This document shows positions 30,893 through 40,373 of a stretch of DNA of 64,000 nt, piece after piece. Location: assembly GCA_963783175.1 (NCBI GenBank), contig CAWANG010000036.1, forward strand, positions 208,230 to 272,229, read 5' to 3'. The notes under the pieces are model-generated. The model was not told where the DNA came from. It did no database searches and saw only the letters and a program-made list of their open reading frames with translations. The position numbers were made by a program, and so were the translations under genes. This stretch comes from Roseiarcus sp963783175 (GTDB taxonomy: Bacteria > Pseudomonadota > Alphaproteobacteria > Rhizobiales > Beijerinckiaceae). Within the stretch, counting starts at the first letter, position 1. The number at the start of each line of letters is the position of its first letter.

Positions 30893-32734
30893 AATTCGCC
30901 TTCGCTTGACCAAGACCGCGCCCGACTCGATTGGCAATCCCTTCGGCGACCATTTCTCGCAGATGTTGGAGCGCCGTCAGCAGGAGGCTGACGAATTCTA
31001 CCGTGCGGTAACGCCAGCGAGCGTCGACGAGGACGCGGCCAGGGTGATGCGGCAGGCGTTGGCGGGAATGCTGTGGACCAAGCAGTACTATTTCTTCGAC
31101 CTGGCCAAGTGGCACGGGGAACACGGGCGCGATCCTGCCCAGGCGCGGGGCCTAGCGACGCGGAACCGCGAATGGGCGCACATGGTCAATGACGCCGTCA
31201 TCTCGATGCCGGACAAATGGGAGTACCCATGGTTCGCGGCCTGGGACCTGGCGTTTCACACGATCGCGCTCTCGACGGTCGACGTCGACTTCGCGCAGCG
31301 CCAGCTCGAACTGATGTTGAAGTCCTTCTACCTGCATCCAACCGGACAGATGCCCGCCTACGAATGGAACTTCGGCGACGTCAACCCGCCTGTGCACGCC
31401 TGGGCCGCGATCTTCCTGCATCGGACGCAGCAGGCGCTCGGCCGCGAACCTGATCTGGAGTTCCTTACAAGCGTGTTCACCAAGCTCTCGCTGAATTTCA
31501 CATGGTGGACCAACCGGAAGGACCGGTTCGGCAAGAACCTTTTCGAGGGCGGCTTCCTCGGTCTCGACAACATCGGCGTCTTCGATCGCAGCGCGCCGCT
31601 GCCGACTGGGGCTACCTCGAACAGGCCGACGCGACTGCATGGATGGCGCTGTTTTGCCAGAACATGCTCGAAATCGGCGTCGAGTTGGTGAAGCGCGACC
31701 CAGCCTACGAGGATCTGGCGACGAAGTTCATGGAGCATTTCCTTTGGATCGGCCACGCGATGAACGGCGTCGGTCCAGACGGCATGTGGGACGAGGAGGA
31801 TGGTTTCTACTACGATGTCCTTCGACTTCCCGACGGTCATTCAATGCGACTGAGGGTACGTTCCATCGTGGGGCTGCTTCCCGTCTGTGCAGTCACCGTC
31901 ATCGAACTGGCGGAGCGGGAACAGCTCCCGAACCTCGTGCGGACTTTTGCGGAACGTCTGCGGCGAATGCCGGATCTGCTCGACTCCATTCACGCGACCG
32001 GGCCTGGCCATTTCGGAGTGGGCGAGCGCGGCATCATGGGTCTTGTGAACCAGGATCGACTGCGCAGGATCCTGTCCAGGATGCTCGACGAGGACGAGTT
32101 CCTCAGCCCGTATGGAATCCGCGCACTGTCGCGGCATCACGCAGAGCATCCTTTTGTGTTCTTCGCGCAAGGCCAGGAATACCGAGTGAACTATCTTCCC
32201 GCGGAGTCGGACACTGGCATGTTCGGCGGCAACTCCAATTGGCGAGGTCCGATCTGGATGCCGGTGAACGCGTTGGTGGTGCGCGCCCTGCTGCAGTACT
32301 ATTTGTATTACGGGGACACGTTCAAAGTCGAATGTCCAACCGGCTCCGGCAACCTGATGAACCTTTTCGAGGTCAGCCGCGAGATCGCCAATCGACTGAC
32401 CCGCATTTTCCTCCGCGACCAATCGGGGCGGCGGCCGGTGTATGGCGGGGCCGAGAAATTCCAAACCGATCCGCATTGGCGTGACTACCTCCTGTTCTAC
32501 GAGTATTTCCATGGCGACAACGGAGCGGGCATCGGCGCCAGCCACCAGACGGGGTGGACCGGGGTCGTGGCGAAATTGATCGAGATCTTCGGGCGGGTCG
32601 ATCCGCAGGCGCTCCTGGAGGGCGGCATCGCCAAGTCCTTTGGTCAGGCGAAGGAAACGAAACCGGCAGGCAACTCTCGCGCGCCGCAGGTTCCGAAATC
32701 TCGAAGGACCCCGTCGCCTCAAAACGCGCCGTAA
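30893..32734 (+). pseudogene. C-terminal two thirds of the MGH1-like glucosidase
   Basis: Homology starts at RLRLTKTAPDSIGNPFG and continues with EADEFYRAV, VMRQALAGMLWTKQYYFFDL, MPDKWEYPWFAAWDLAFHTI, YEWNFGDVNPPVHAWA, MFGGNSNWRGPIWMPVN and HQTGWTGVV: the (alpha/alpha)6 barrel of GH63-like glucosidases. One missing G near 31609 splits it into two frames; adding it gives LPTGGYLEQADATAW. Together with the fragment at 28701 about 230-250 residues are missing, replaced by the two insertion sequences. The enzyme cannot be made as one chain. The GH13 gene follows after 17 bases. Confidence 0.82.
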
Positions 32735-32751
32735 GAGACGGGAGTGCGTCC

Positions 32752-34249
32752 ATGACGATCGCGCCACGCTATCCCTCCCTCTATCAGCTGAATACCCGAG
32801 TCTGGTTGCGACGCCTATCGCATGACCGTGGCAAACAAATCACCTTGGCCGAAATTGACGACGCCACGATCGACGGCTTCGCTCGTCATGGCTTCGACTG
32901 GATTTGGCTGTTGAGCGTCTGGCGGACCGGTCCCGCAGGCCGGGCCATCTCGCAGACCAAGCCCGAATGGCGAGCCGAGTTCAGCGGCCGTTCTGCCCGA
33001 TCTCGACGAGGACGACATATGCGGCTCCGGCTTTGCAGTCACCGCTTACACGGTCAGCGACGAGATCGGGGGTGAGGCGGCGCTGGCGCAGTTTCGCGAG
33101 CGGCTCGCCCAGCGCGACATCAAGCTGATGCTGGATTTCGTGCCGAACCATACCGCGCCGGATCATCCATGGGTCAAGTCTAACCCCGACTATTATGTCC
33201 AGGGGAGCGAGGAACAGATTGGCTGCGCGCCAAAAAACTATTTGCGGGTCGAGACCGATTCTGGGCCGCGAATCCTGGCGCATGGACGCGACCCCAATTA
33301 TCCCGGCTGGCCCGACACGCTGCAGCTCGACTACGCCAATCCTCAGCTGCAGAAGTCACAAATCGACGAATTGATCGCCATCGCCGGTAAATGCGACGGC
33401 GTTCGCTGCGATATGGCGATGCTGGTTCTGCCTGAAGTCTTCCAGCGCACATGGGGCGTCGACCCAGAGCCCTTCTGGCCGAAGGCGACGGCGGCGGTGC
33501 GCGGCGCACATCCAGCCTTCATCTTCTTGGCGGAGGTCTATTGGGACCTCGAATGGACGCTGCAACAGCAGGGCTTCGACTATTGCTACGACAAGAGGCT
33601 CTATGACCGGCTGCAGTCCGACGACGTCCGATCAATTCGCGAACACCTTCACGCCGGTCTCGACTACCAGGACAAGCTTGCCCAATTCCTCGAGAACCAC
33701 GACGAGCCCCGCGCCGCGTTGACATTCCAATGGCCGAAGCATCGCGCAGCGGCGGCGATCACTTTCCTGTCGCCGGGCCTGCGCTTTTTCCATCAGGGCC
33801 AGTTCGACGGCGCACGGGTGCGAGTGCCAGTGCACCTCTGTCGGGGCCCGGTCGAGCCGACCGACCAGGATGTGGCCGCGTTCTATGACAAGCTGCTGCT
33901 GATGCTGAAGGACACCGACGCCATTCGGAATGGTGACTGGTCCCAGATCGACCCGCTGCCGGCTTGGCCCGGCAACTTCAGTTCAGAGGGCTTCGTTTCC
34001 TACGCCTGGGCCGGAAAGGACGAAGGCCGCTACGTCGCGGTCATAAATTACGGAGAAGATCGCGGGCAGTGTTATCTCCACCTGCCATTCCCAGAGCTTC
34101 AGGGGAGACGGGTGCTTCTCACGGATCTGATGGGCAGCGAAGTCTACCATCGTGATGGCAGCGATTTGGTTGTTCCCGGCCTTTACATCGACCAAGCCCC
34201 TTGGCAGGTCAACGTGTTTGAGCTCCGGAGCATCAGCGCGGCTGCGTGA
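32752..34249 (+). pseudogene. GH13 alpha-amylase family protein, frame broken once
   Basis: About 499 residues. The opening YPSLYQLNTRVWLRRL and the barrel strands are followed by the GH13 catalytic set: nucleophile Asp in DGVRCDMAM, acid Glu in FLAEVYWDLEW, third Asp in LENHDEPRAA, plus MLDFVPNHTA. Near 32981 the frame changes; with one base removed EFAAVLPDLDEDDICGSGFA is continuous. The family acts on alpha-glucans. It lies just behind the split glucosidase, so both probably served storage-glucan or trehalose-type turnover. Confidence 0.85.
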
Positions 34250-34581
34250 CAAGCCCAATGGAGGGCAAGCAAGGTTCGGGATCGAGGAATCTCGCCCACC
34301 TTTGCCCTTACGGATGGCGTGTCAAAAACCGCTCACTCGTCGATCGGCGTGTTTCAGCACGAAAGCCGGACGCCTCGACGCTCCCGAGACATCGAAATGC
34401 TTGGCTTCCTTCATGCCGGTCGGCGATGAGAGATCAACCGCCAGAGTCCCATCCGAGATGTGGCGGCGGCTCTGCTTTTGCTCTACCGTCCGAAGCGCCT
34501 CTGCCAGCCGAGGAGCGATCGTAGCGCGCTCATACCCCGAATAAATGCGCTCGATACGCTCTCGGTGCGGGAAGGATTCGG
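34250..34581. other. Gap after the GH13 gene
   Basis: About 330 bases without a convincing gene. A minus-strand frame of 163 codons covers it, but it overlaps the secreted-protein gene and resembles nothing I know. Confidence 0.4.
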
Positions 34582-34821
34582 ATGTTTCGACCATCCAAGC
34601 TTGCCGCAACCCTTGCAGTCCTGCTCTGTTTTTCCTTTGCCGGACAAGCCGAGACAATTCAGCACCGATCTCGCGAACCGACTGGCGCCGGTCATCGCTA
34701 TATCGTCCAGCCGCGCAGCTCAGGGCACGTACCATCGGGCACGGCGGGCCGGAGCTATGCACATAGCATGTTAAGTCAGCCGAGCCCCATGCACCCGACT
34801 TTCGCCGCACCACTTTGGTGA
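34582..34821 (+). CDS. Small exported protein, unknown
   Basis: 79 residues. ATG 34582 follows GGGAAGGATTCGG. A clear signal peptide (MFRPSKLAATLAVLLCFSFA, cleavage near GQA-E) is followed by a Ser/His/Arg-rich tail without Cys. No family is recognised. The signal peptide and ribosome binding site are the only support. Confidence 0.5.
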   Translation: MFRPSKLAATLAVLLCFSFAGQAETIQHRSREPTGAGHRYIVQPRSSGHVPSGTAGRSYAHSMLSQPSPMHPTFAAPLW

Positions 34822-34844
34822 TGAGGGCGTTTCAATCTCGACCG

Positions 34845-35396
34845 CTAAGCAAAGCGGAGAGTCACGTGCATGACCGCCCCCTCGCGCTCCGCGCTCATCG
34901 CGAGGCCGCTGCGCTCGAACACATTCAGCATAGGGACATTTTCCGAGAGGACCTCGGCGATGAACTCGCGAAGTCCGGCCGCACGGCCGAGGGTTGCGAG
35001 ATGGCGCATCAATGCTGAGCCGATACCTTGGCCCTGATACGCGTCGATAATCGCGAACGCGACTTCGGCTTGGCCGGGCTGGATGACGACATACCGCCCG
35101 CCGCCGACGATCGTCGGCTGGCCGGCGTCGTTGGCCACCGCCACCAAAGCGACGTGGTTGACGAAGTCGATGTCGAGGAAATAGTCCGTCTCCTTTTCCG
35201 AAAACTCGCGCCTGACTGCGAAGAAGCGACGGTGAAGCAACTCCGAACTGGATCGCGCGATCGCCGCTTGCATGCCTTCGCGATCCTGGGAACGCTGCGC
35301 GCGGATCTCGACCGCGCGCCCATCTCGCAAGGTCTCGATCGCAGAATAGTTGACGAGATCCATTATGACCGATGTTGTGTCGTCATGCGCCGCCAT
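34845..35396 (-). CDS. GNAT family N-acetyltransferase
   Basis: 183 residues from ATG 35396; a shorter start at 35363 is possible. The acetyl-CoA loop YQGQGIGSALMRHLATLGRAAG (about 120-140) and the C-terminal NVPMLNVFERSGL are typical. The N-terminal RRFFAVRREFSEKETDYFLDIDFVNHVALVAV resembles the acetyltransferase domain of Pat/AcuA-like protein acetylases that sit in rhizobial stress clusters. Acetylated target is unknown. Confidence 0.82.
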   Translation of the reverse strand: MAAHDDTTSVIMDLVNYSAIETLRDGRAVEIRAQRSQDREGMQAAIARSSSELLHRRFFAVRREFSEKETDYFLDIDFVNHVALVAVANDAGQPTIVGGGRYVVIQPGQAEVAFAIIDAYQGQGIGSALMRHLATLGRAAGLREFIAEVLSENVPMLNVFERSGLAMSAEREGAVMHVTLRFA

Positions 35397-35575
35397 AGCT
35401 TTTTGGCTCGAGCATTGCAATGAAGCATACGAGCGCCTTGAGCTGCTTCTGCCGGGGAATCCAACGGTGAGCCGTGGTTCATCAATTCCGAGACCCAATC
35501 GAAATTGCATCGACTTCATAAAAAGTCCGATTATGTTGGGCCGACCACTGCGAGTTCGCTGAACAGCGTCCCCGA

Positions 35576-35963
35576 TCAAGTGCCGCAGCGTCTGAGAGCC
35601 CCCGTGGCAGCGGCGAGGGAGATGCGAGCGGGACGTAGGCCGTCGGTTGCGATGAGGAACACTCCGCCCGACAGCGAGTTCGGCGAATTGCGGACGAACA
35701 CGGCGACGAGATTCTCGCCCAGTACGTCGATCTGCAGACCAATGCGCCATTCGCCTACTAGATTGGCAAGCACGACCGGATAATCCGCCGTCTCGCCAAC
35801 TCCGAGCATGCTCGCGCCGACCTGCTTCATATATTCGTAGCCGGGGACCTTGGAGAGTACGGACACTTCGAGGTCGCGCACGATCCTCTGCGCGCGCATT
35901 GTGCGGGCGAAGAGCCCAGCAAGGAAGCAAGCGAGCGCGATCAACAGAACTTCGAGGACGGCG
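35576..35963 (-). pseudogene. DUF502 membrane protein, N-terminus missing (copy 1 of 4)
   Basis: Conserved DUF502 parts: LLIALACFLAGLFARTMRAQRI, SVLSKVPGYEYMKQVGASMLG, FVRNSPNSLSGGVFLI and a closing AATGALRRCGT. The first about 60 residues with the first membrane helix (usually TTVLGGLLFLVPIVVL) are absent; upstream sequence is unrelated. Function of DUF502 is unknown. Three more copies lie in this window. Confidence 0.7.
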
Positions 35964-36012
35964 GGTGATTGTCGTTTAAATCGGACTGAACCGAAAGTGA
36001 ACGGAGATCGCA

Positions 36013-36201
36013 TTGCGACCGACCGCTCTGCACGCGCGGGCCAAACTTCCCGCCTTCACGCTTGAATCGAGGCTCATGTGTCCGGTTTGCGGAAGTCGGA
36101 GGGTGACCGTCGCTTTTGAGCCGCTGAGCAAATGCGCAGGTGGGGAGTGGGTAGAAAGGGGCTGCTGGACGACGTACGGCTTTCTCATGGAAACACTGTA
36201 A
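36013..36201 (+). CDS. Possible small Cys-containing protein
   Basis: 63 codons with LMCPVCGSRRVTVAFEP, a single CxxC knuckle like half a zinc ribbon, plus two further Cys. There is no clear ribosome binding site, and it may be the tail of a decayed gene. Weak support. Confidence 0.3.
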   Translation: MRPTALHARAKLPAFTLESRLMCPVCGSRRVTVAFEPLSKCAGGEWVERGCWTTYGFLMETL

Positions 36202-36307
36202 ATCAGCAACGCAATGGCTCCCTCGCGGACGTTCAGCCGGTGTTCATACGAAGTGGTTTTGATTGGCGAACGGGGCTAGGGAGCCTCGAAACAGGGAGGC
36301 GGATTAA

Positions 36308-36595
36308 ATGACTGAAGACGTTTCGCGCCGAAGGATGCTTTCTCTGCTTGGCTTTGGGGCGGCACTCGGATTCACGCTGTCGGCAGCGGTGGAGCCGTTA
36401 GAGGCCGAAGCACAGACCGTAGCACAGGCCGCGCCCGCTACCACGCCTGCCACGCCAGCCGCCCCCGCTCCGGCCACCACCGGAACACGCGGGAGGAACC
36501 GGCGGACATCGCGACGCACCACTCGCCATCAGCGACGGGCCGCGCGCCATGGTAAACCTGCTGCACCCGCTGCCGCACCAGCTCCAGCGCAATAG
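36308..36595 (+). CDS. Small twin-arginine-type exported Ala/Pro-Arg-rich protein (paralogue A)
   Basis: 95 residues. The N-terminus VSRRRMLSLLGFGAALGFTL looks like a twin-arginine signal or anchor, followed by EPLEAEAQ. Then an Ala/Pro/Thr-rich linker and a strongly basic stretch RGRNRRTSRRTTRHQRR follow. A second gene (46791-47096) shares the N-terminal 35 residues almost exactly. No known family. The start follows an A/G-rich GGGAGGCGG site. Confidence 0.7.
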   Translation: MTEDVSRRRMLSLLGFGAALGFTLSAAVEPLEAEAQTVAQAAPATTPATPAAPAPATTGTRGRNRRTSRRTTRHQRRAARHGKPAAPAAAPAPAQ

Positions 36596-37058
36596 CGATC
36601 TGCGCCGGGCGCTCTTGAGCGCGGGGTTCGGCGCCAAACAAAAAGGACGAGGGAAGCCTATGCTCTCCTCGTCCGTGAGTGATGTTCGACAAACAAAAGT
36701 CTACGATATCAGCTTCAGAGTCCCCGCGATCCGCGAGGGGTCGTTGAGCGCCTGTCCTGACGCTCGCAGGCTCAAAAGTTTTTGCCACTGCTTGACGACT
36801 AAGTCAACGGCGACCGGTCCGAGCGCTAGCTAGAGTCAAAATCCGATCAGCTCACTGGTTTCGACGTGAAGCGGACATACGCGGACCGCGCTAGGCGACC
36901 CATCAAGCTCGCCTCAATTCTTGGCGGCGGGAACCGCGGGCGAGATCGAAAGCGTCAGCCATGCGTTCCAGTCGGACGGGCCGTCAATGGGCCGGGACCC
37001 GGAGGGCTCCTACTTCATCGAAGCATGGCCCCTAAATGAAGATCTCTAGAGGTCAACC
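36596..37058. other. Gap containing a minus-strand terminator
   Basis: 463 bases without supported gene. A minus-strand terminator lies at its left. The remaining 380 bases could carry a transcript read from right to left, but I see no coding sequence. Confidence 0.45.
36638..36673 (-). terminator. Rho-independent terminator
   Basis: Read on the minus strand, GGACGAGG, a 13-base loop and CCTCGTCC form a perfect 8-bp stem followed by TTTTTG. It would end transcripts coming from the gene at 37059-37325 or from an unrecognised RNA. Confidence 0.65.
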
Positions 37059-37270
37059 TCACCCGTGGTGACAGACAACCAGACCGCCGTCGGGGGTCTG
37101 ACAGAGGGGACCAATCTGCGAGCCGCCATCGTGCCCGTGGTGACAGACAATCAGACCGCCATCGGGGGTCTGACAGAGGGGACCAATCTGCGAGCCGCCA
37201 CCGTGCCCGTGGTGACAGACAATCAGACCGCCATCAGTGGTCTGACAGAGGGGACCAATGTCGGCGTGGG
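37059..37270. repeat. Three 72-base tandem repeats
   Basis: Direct repeats with the core GTGGTGACAGACAATCAGAC and GGTCTGACAGAGGGGACCAA, period 72 bases, three copies, lying within the secreted-protein gene. Unit length is a multiple of three, so copy number can change without breaking the frame. Confidence 0.85.
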
Positions 37271-37325
37271 CCGCGGCGAAGGTCAGGCCAACGGCAGCCA
37301 CGACTGCTAAAGCAATCCTAATCAT
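37059..37325 (-). CDS. Secreted protein of three tandem Cys/His repeats
   Basis: 88 residues. ATG 37325 follows GAGGGAGGATAG. A signal peptide (MIRIALAVVAAVGLTFAAAHA) is followed by three 24-residue repeats with the pattern IGPLCQTPDGGLIVCHHG and a linker of H(D/G)GGSQ. The last repeat ends at HHG. Each unit has two Cys nine residues apart and two to three His, which suggests metal or haem binding or a disulphide loop; this is inference. The DNA repeats have a 72-base period with over 90% identity, so the array is recent. No family is recognised. Confidence 0.8.
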   Translation of the reverse strand: MIRIALAVVAAVGLTFAAAHADIGPLCQTTDGGLIVCHHGHGGGSQIGPLCQTPDGGLIVCHHGHDGGSQIGPLCQTPDGGLVVCHHG

Positions 37326-37687
37326 TCTATCCTCCCTCACCGCTAGCTCATCAATTTGCGGTGTCGATGCCAATAGCATAGATGCAGCCAGACCGGCAGT
37401 TGCTTTTTCACTTCGTCTTGTCGACCTTCGGCGACAGCCCGGAGCCGTCAAGGACGGCTTGGTCGCCCCAGTGGTGGCGCGAAAGTAGAGCGAGAACGTC
37501 CCGTTGTACGCAGCCAGTTGCTTTCTTTGTCGGCCTGACGACAGGGTTCTTCAACGAAATCGACGTTAAGCGGTCATGCAGATTGCGACGGTAGACGTCG
37601 CGGTTGGATCGAATCAGGCCCTTTGGACGACCGCTTGAGCCAGCCCCGGTGGAATCGGATCCACCTAGACGGCTGACCCTTGCGATT
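37326..37687. other. Gap between repeat protein and ldh
   Basis: About 360 bases. No gene supported. The first 100 bases should hold the promoter of the repeat protein. Confidence 0.4.
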
Positions 37688-38629
37688 TTAGAAGCGCACC
37701 CCTTTTGCCGTCTCCTTCAGTATTTCGGCGCTCCGCTTCAGTGCGGCGCGCTCGCCAGCGTCGAGATCTGGCATGAAGGTCTTGACGACGCCGCCGGCGC
37801 CGAGCACGCGTGGCAGGGAAAGGGCCACATCCCGCACGCCCTGGCACTCCGGCGTCAACATGGAGCAGGTCAGCAATGCCCGCTCGTCGTCCTCAATAGC
37901 CTGCGCGATGCGGGCAAGACCGGCGCCGACCCCGAACCAGGTTGCTCCTTTTCCCTGGATGATGGCATAGGCGGCGCGACGCACTGCGGTATCAATGCGG
38001 CTGCGATCGGCGTCTGTCAGTTGCCGCCCCATCTGGCGGGCGACTTCCCCCACCGATAAGTTGCCGGCCGCCGCGCCCGACCAGTGCAACACCTCACTGT
38101 CGCCGTGTTCGCCCAGGACGCGCGCATCAATGTATGTTGGGCTGATGCCGAGATGTGCGGCGAGCAGCGTGCGGAACCGCGCGGAGTCGAGGATAGTGCC
38201 GGACCCGATCACTCGTTCCGACACAATTCCACTCCGCCCTGCGATTGCCGTGACAATCTGGGTCATCACGTCAACTGGATTGGTCGCCACCAGAAAGATC
38301 GGGTCCGGCGCCGCCGCCAACACTGCCGGCACGATCTCTGCGAAGATTTCAGCGTTGCGCGAGAGCAGGTCCAGCCGGCTCTCCCCCGGCCTTTGATTGC
38401 TCCCGGCCGCAAGCACGACCACGCGCGCGCCATCAAGATCGGCCAACTCGCCCGCGCGCACCCGGACCGGATCGGCAAATGGCGTAGCGTCCAGAATGTC
38501 GCGCGCCTGTGCGACCGCGAGATCCGCGTTGCGATCGACAAGCATGATCTCCGAACCGACACGGCGCATCATCATGGAATAAGCCGCGGTGGCGCCGACC
38601 TGTCCGGCTCCGACGATCCCAATCTTCAT
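37688..38629 (-). CDS. ldh: L-lactate dehydrogenase
   Basis: 313 residues, start behind AGGAGGAAC. It reduces pyruvate to L-lactate with NADH. Seen: Rossmann motif KIGIVGAGQVGATAAY; the loop AAGSNQRPGESRLDLL with Gln at the position that distinguishes lactate from malate dehydrogenases; NPVDVMT; GSGTILDSARFR; and the catalytic His in LGEHGDSEV. Length fits. No partner gene adjoins. With pta and ackA at the right end it gives the region a fermentative tone. Confidence 0.92.
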   Translation of the reverse strand: MKIGIVGAGQVGATAAYSMMMRRVGSEIMLVDRNADLAVAQARDILDATPFADPVRVRAGELADLDGARVVVLAAGSNQRPGESRLDLLSRNAEIFAEIVPAVLAAAPDPIFLVATNPVDVMTQIVTAIAGRSGIVSERVIGSGTILDSARFRTLLAAHLGISPTYIDARVLGEHGDSEVLHWSGAAAGNLSVGEVARQMGRQLTDADRSRIDTAVRRAAYAIIQGKGATWFGVGAGLARIAQAIEDDERALLTCSMLTPECQGVRDVALSLPRVLGAGGVVKTFMPDLDAGERAALKRSAEILKETAKGVRF

Positions 38630-38839
38630 GCCGTTCCTCCTGTATTGAGAACGGATATTCGCGTCGAGCAGCGCCTCGGGCTGGGCAAACCGATCGAGGC
38701 GCAGGCGCCCAGGATCTCTTCGATGCGGGCGCCATGCGCTTTGATCCATTCGCCAAACCCTCAAACAATATGGTCGCGCTGGGCGAGTTCGAAATGAGTT
38801 TATCAGCCCATCGGCGAGGTCGATCGACTTAAGGAGCCG

Positions 38840-39449
38840 CTATCCCCGCATGTTCCCGGTTGCCCAATTGGCGCCGAGCGCGGATGCGCCCGCGCCGCAT
38901 CGCCTGAGGCAGTTGAGCCCAGCGGCCAGGTTGATGCCGGCAGGCCGAACGGTGTCCCTCGAAAAGAAAAAGACTGACCCGGAATGCGGGTTCGGCGCGC
39001 CGGGGACGAAGATCGAAACGAGGCCGTCGCTCAGCGCTTCGGTTTGAACGCCGAGCTGCCACCCCCCTTCCATGGGCACGAAGACCACGGGGAAGCTCCG
39101 CGATCTGGGCGACGCCCAACGCGCTTGCGCTCTCCTGCTTCAAATACTCGTAGGCCGGAATCTTCGACAGCACCGAGGACTCCAATAGGTCGACGACATG
39201 CTGCGCGGGCACGGTGCGGGCGAGGAGCCCAGCAAGAAAGCAGATGAGCGCGACGAGCACGACCGCCAGCGCCGTCGCAACGCCAGCGCTCAAGTCTGAA
39301 ACGGCTGGAATGTGAACAACAACGGCGCTTAAGGCCTTCTTCGCGTAGTCGAACGCCTTGGCGAGAATAACGATCAGCACAACGATCGGGGCCAGGAAAA
39401 GGAGGCCACCGACAATCGTCGTCCGTACGAATTGAGCGATCGCGTTCAT
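38840..39449 (-). pseudogene. DUF502 membrane protein, frame broken (copy 2 of 4)
   Basis: Begins MNAIAQFVRTTIVGGLLFLAP with two membrane helices (about 12-35 and 60-82), then ESSVLSKIPAYEYLKQ. Near 39085 the frame slips, and the rest (VFVPMEGGWQLGVQTEALSDG, FVPGAPNPHSGSVFFFSRD, NCLRRCGAG) continues in another frame to 38840. One base explains the break. Unknown function; paralogues differ enough that this is not a recent copy. Confidence 0.78.
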
Positions 39450-39492
39450 GGATGATGGTCCTCGGCGTTAAATTAGAGGGACGGAACTGGGA

Positions 39493-40359
39493 TTAAAACA
39501 AATAGCCCACTCTCAGTTGAGTCTTGAAAGTGTAAACTGGAAAATCCCTGATGATCGGAATGCCGAACTCGGCCGAAATCACGGTATGCTCGGTGGGCTT
39601 CCAGCCGACCATGAAGTTGAGTGGCAGAAACAATCGGCCGGTCTGGCCCCACACCGGCGTCCCATAATTCAGTCGAATGTCGGGGCTCGGGTAGAGCGTG
39701 AAGAATAGGTTGTGCGGCAGATTGATGTTGAGGGTCGGCGCGATGCGCAACTGCCGCAGCATCCTGCCGTCGTCATTGCCTTCGAAATCGATTCCGTAAC
39801 GGACCTGCGGCGCGAAGTAGCTGCCCGAACTAATCTCCGGGAGCATCGCGCGGACGACCAAACCCGTGACCTGTTCCCAGGCGTCCGACGCCACTCCGTT
39901 TGTCGAGGTCGGCGCGATCAACTGCCCGCCGAGCGCGACCGCCCAACGTTGATCGAAGTCGTGTACGATCCAAGCTTGAGTGAGCACGTTGCCGAAGCCG
40001 GACACGGTCGCGCCGGTCGGGTTCTCGGGCGTTACTCCGTTTGTCCACACGACTGGAATTTCGGCTCGGAAGTTCAACTCCCATTGCGGCGCGAGCCTAA
40101 ACGGCGCCTCGATCCGAGCGAACGGCGTGTTCGTTTCGACTTGTTTGGTCGTTCCCTCTTCGACGCCTGGACCGGGAGCTTCGGTGTAGCGGTCAAGAAG
40201 CTCGATCTTGCCCAACGGCTGAGTTGGATCGTCGCCGGTCCCATTTACGAGGTCGGGGCGGTCGGAGTCGGCAAGAACGGGCCCCGCCACGCTCAGCGCC
40301 CCGGCGACGGAAGCGCAACGGGCAAGGGTGCGAAGCGAATGTCTGTCTTGCGCGTACAA
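39493..40359 (-). CDS. Predicted outer-membrane beta-barrel protein
   Basis: 288 residues. A signal peptide ends near PVLA-DSDRPD. The body has alternating amphipathic strands (FRLAPQWELNFRAEIPVVW, RWAVALGGQLIAPT) and ends with Phe (TQLRVGYLF), the usual signal for outer-membrane insertion. No family name is certain; it resembles porin-like or MetA-pathway-type channels. It starts 14 bases after the preceding gene of the DyP operon and thus is probably its last member, perhaps giving substrate access to the cell envelope. Confidence 0.7.
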   Translation of the reverse strand: MYAQDRHSLRTLARCASVAGALSVAGPVLADSDRPDLVNGTGDDPTQPLGKIELLDRYTEAPGPGVEEGTTKQVETNTPFARIEAPFRLAPQWELNFRAEIPVVWTNGVTPENPTGATVSGFGNVLTQAWIVHDFDQRWAVALGGQLIAPTSTNGVASDAWEQVTGLVVRAMLPEISSGSYFAPQVRYGIDFEGNDDGRMLRQLRIAPTLNINLPHNLFFTLYPSPDIRLNYGTPVWGQTGRLFLPLNFMVGWKPTEHTVISAEFGIPIIRDFPVYTFKTQLRVGYLF

Positions 40360-40373
40360 AGCGCGGGCCAGCT

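Noticed and set aside
34322..34813. 163-codon minus-strand frame
   Set aside because: No recognised family; overlaps a gene with signal peptide and good ribosome binding site. Cannot be excluded fully.
37059..37270. CRISPR array
   Set aside because: Three repeats of 72 bases without variable spacers, inside a coding frame; a tandem repeat, not CRISPR.
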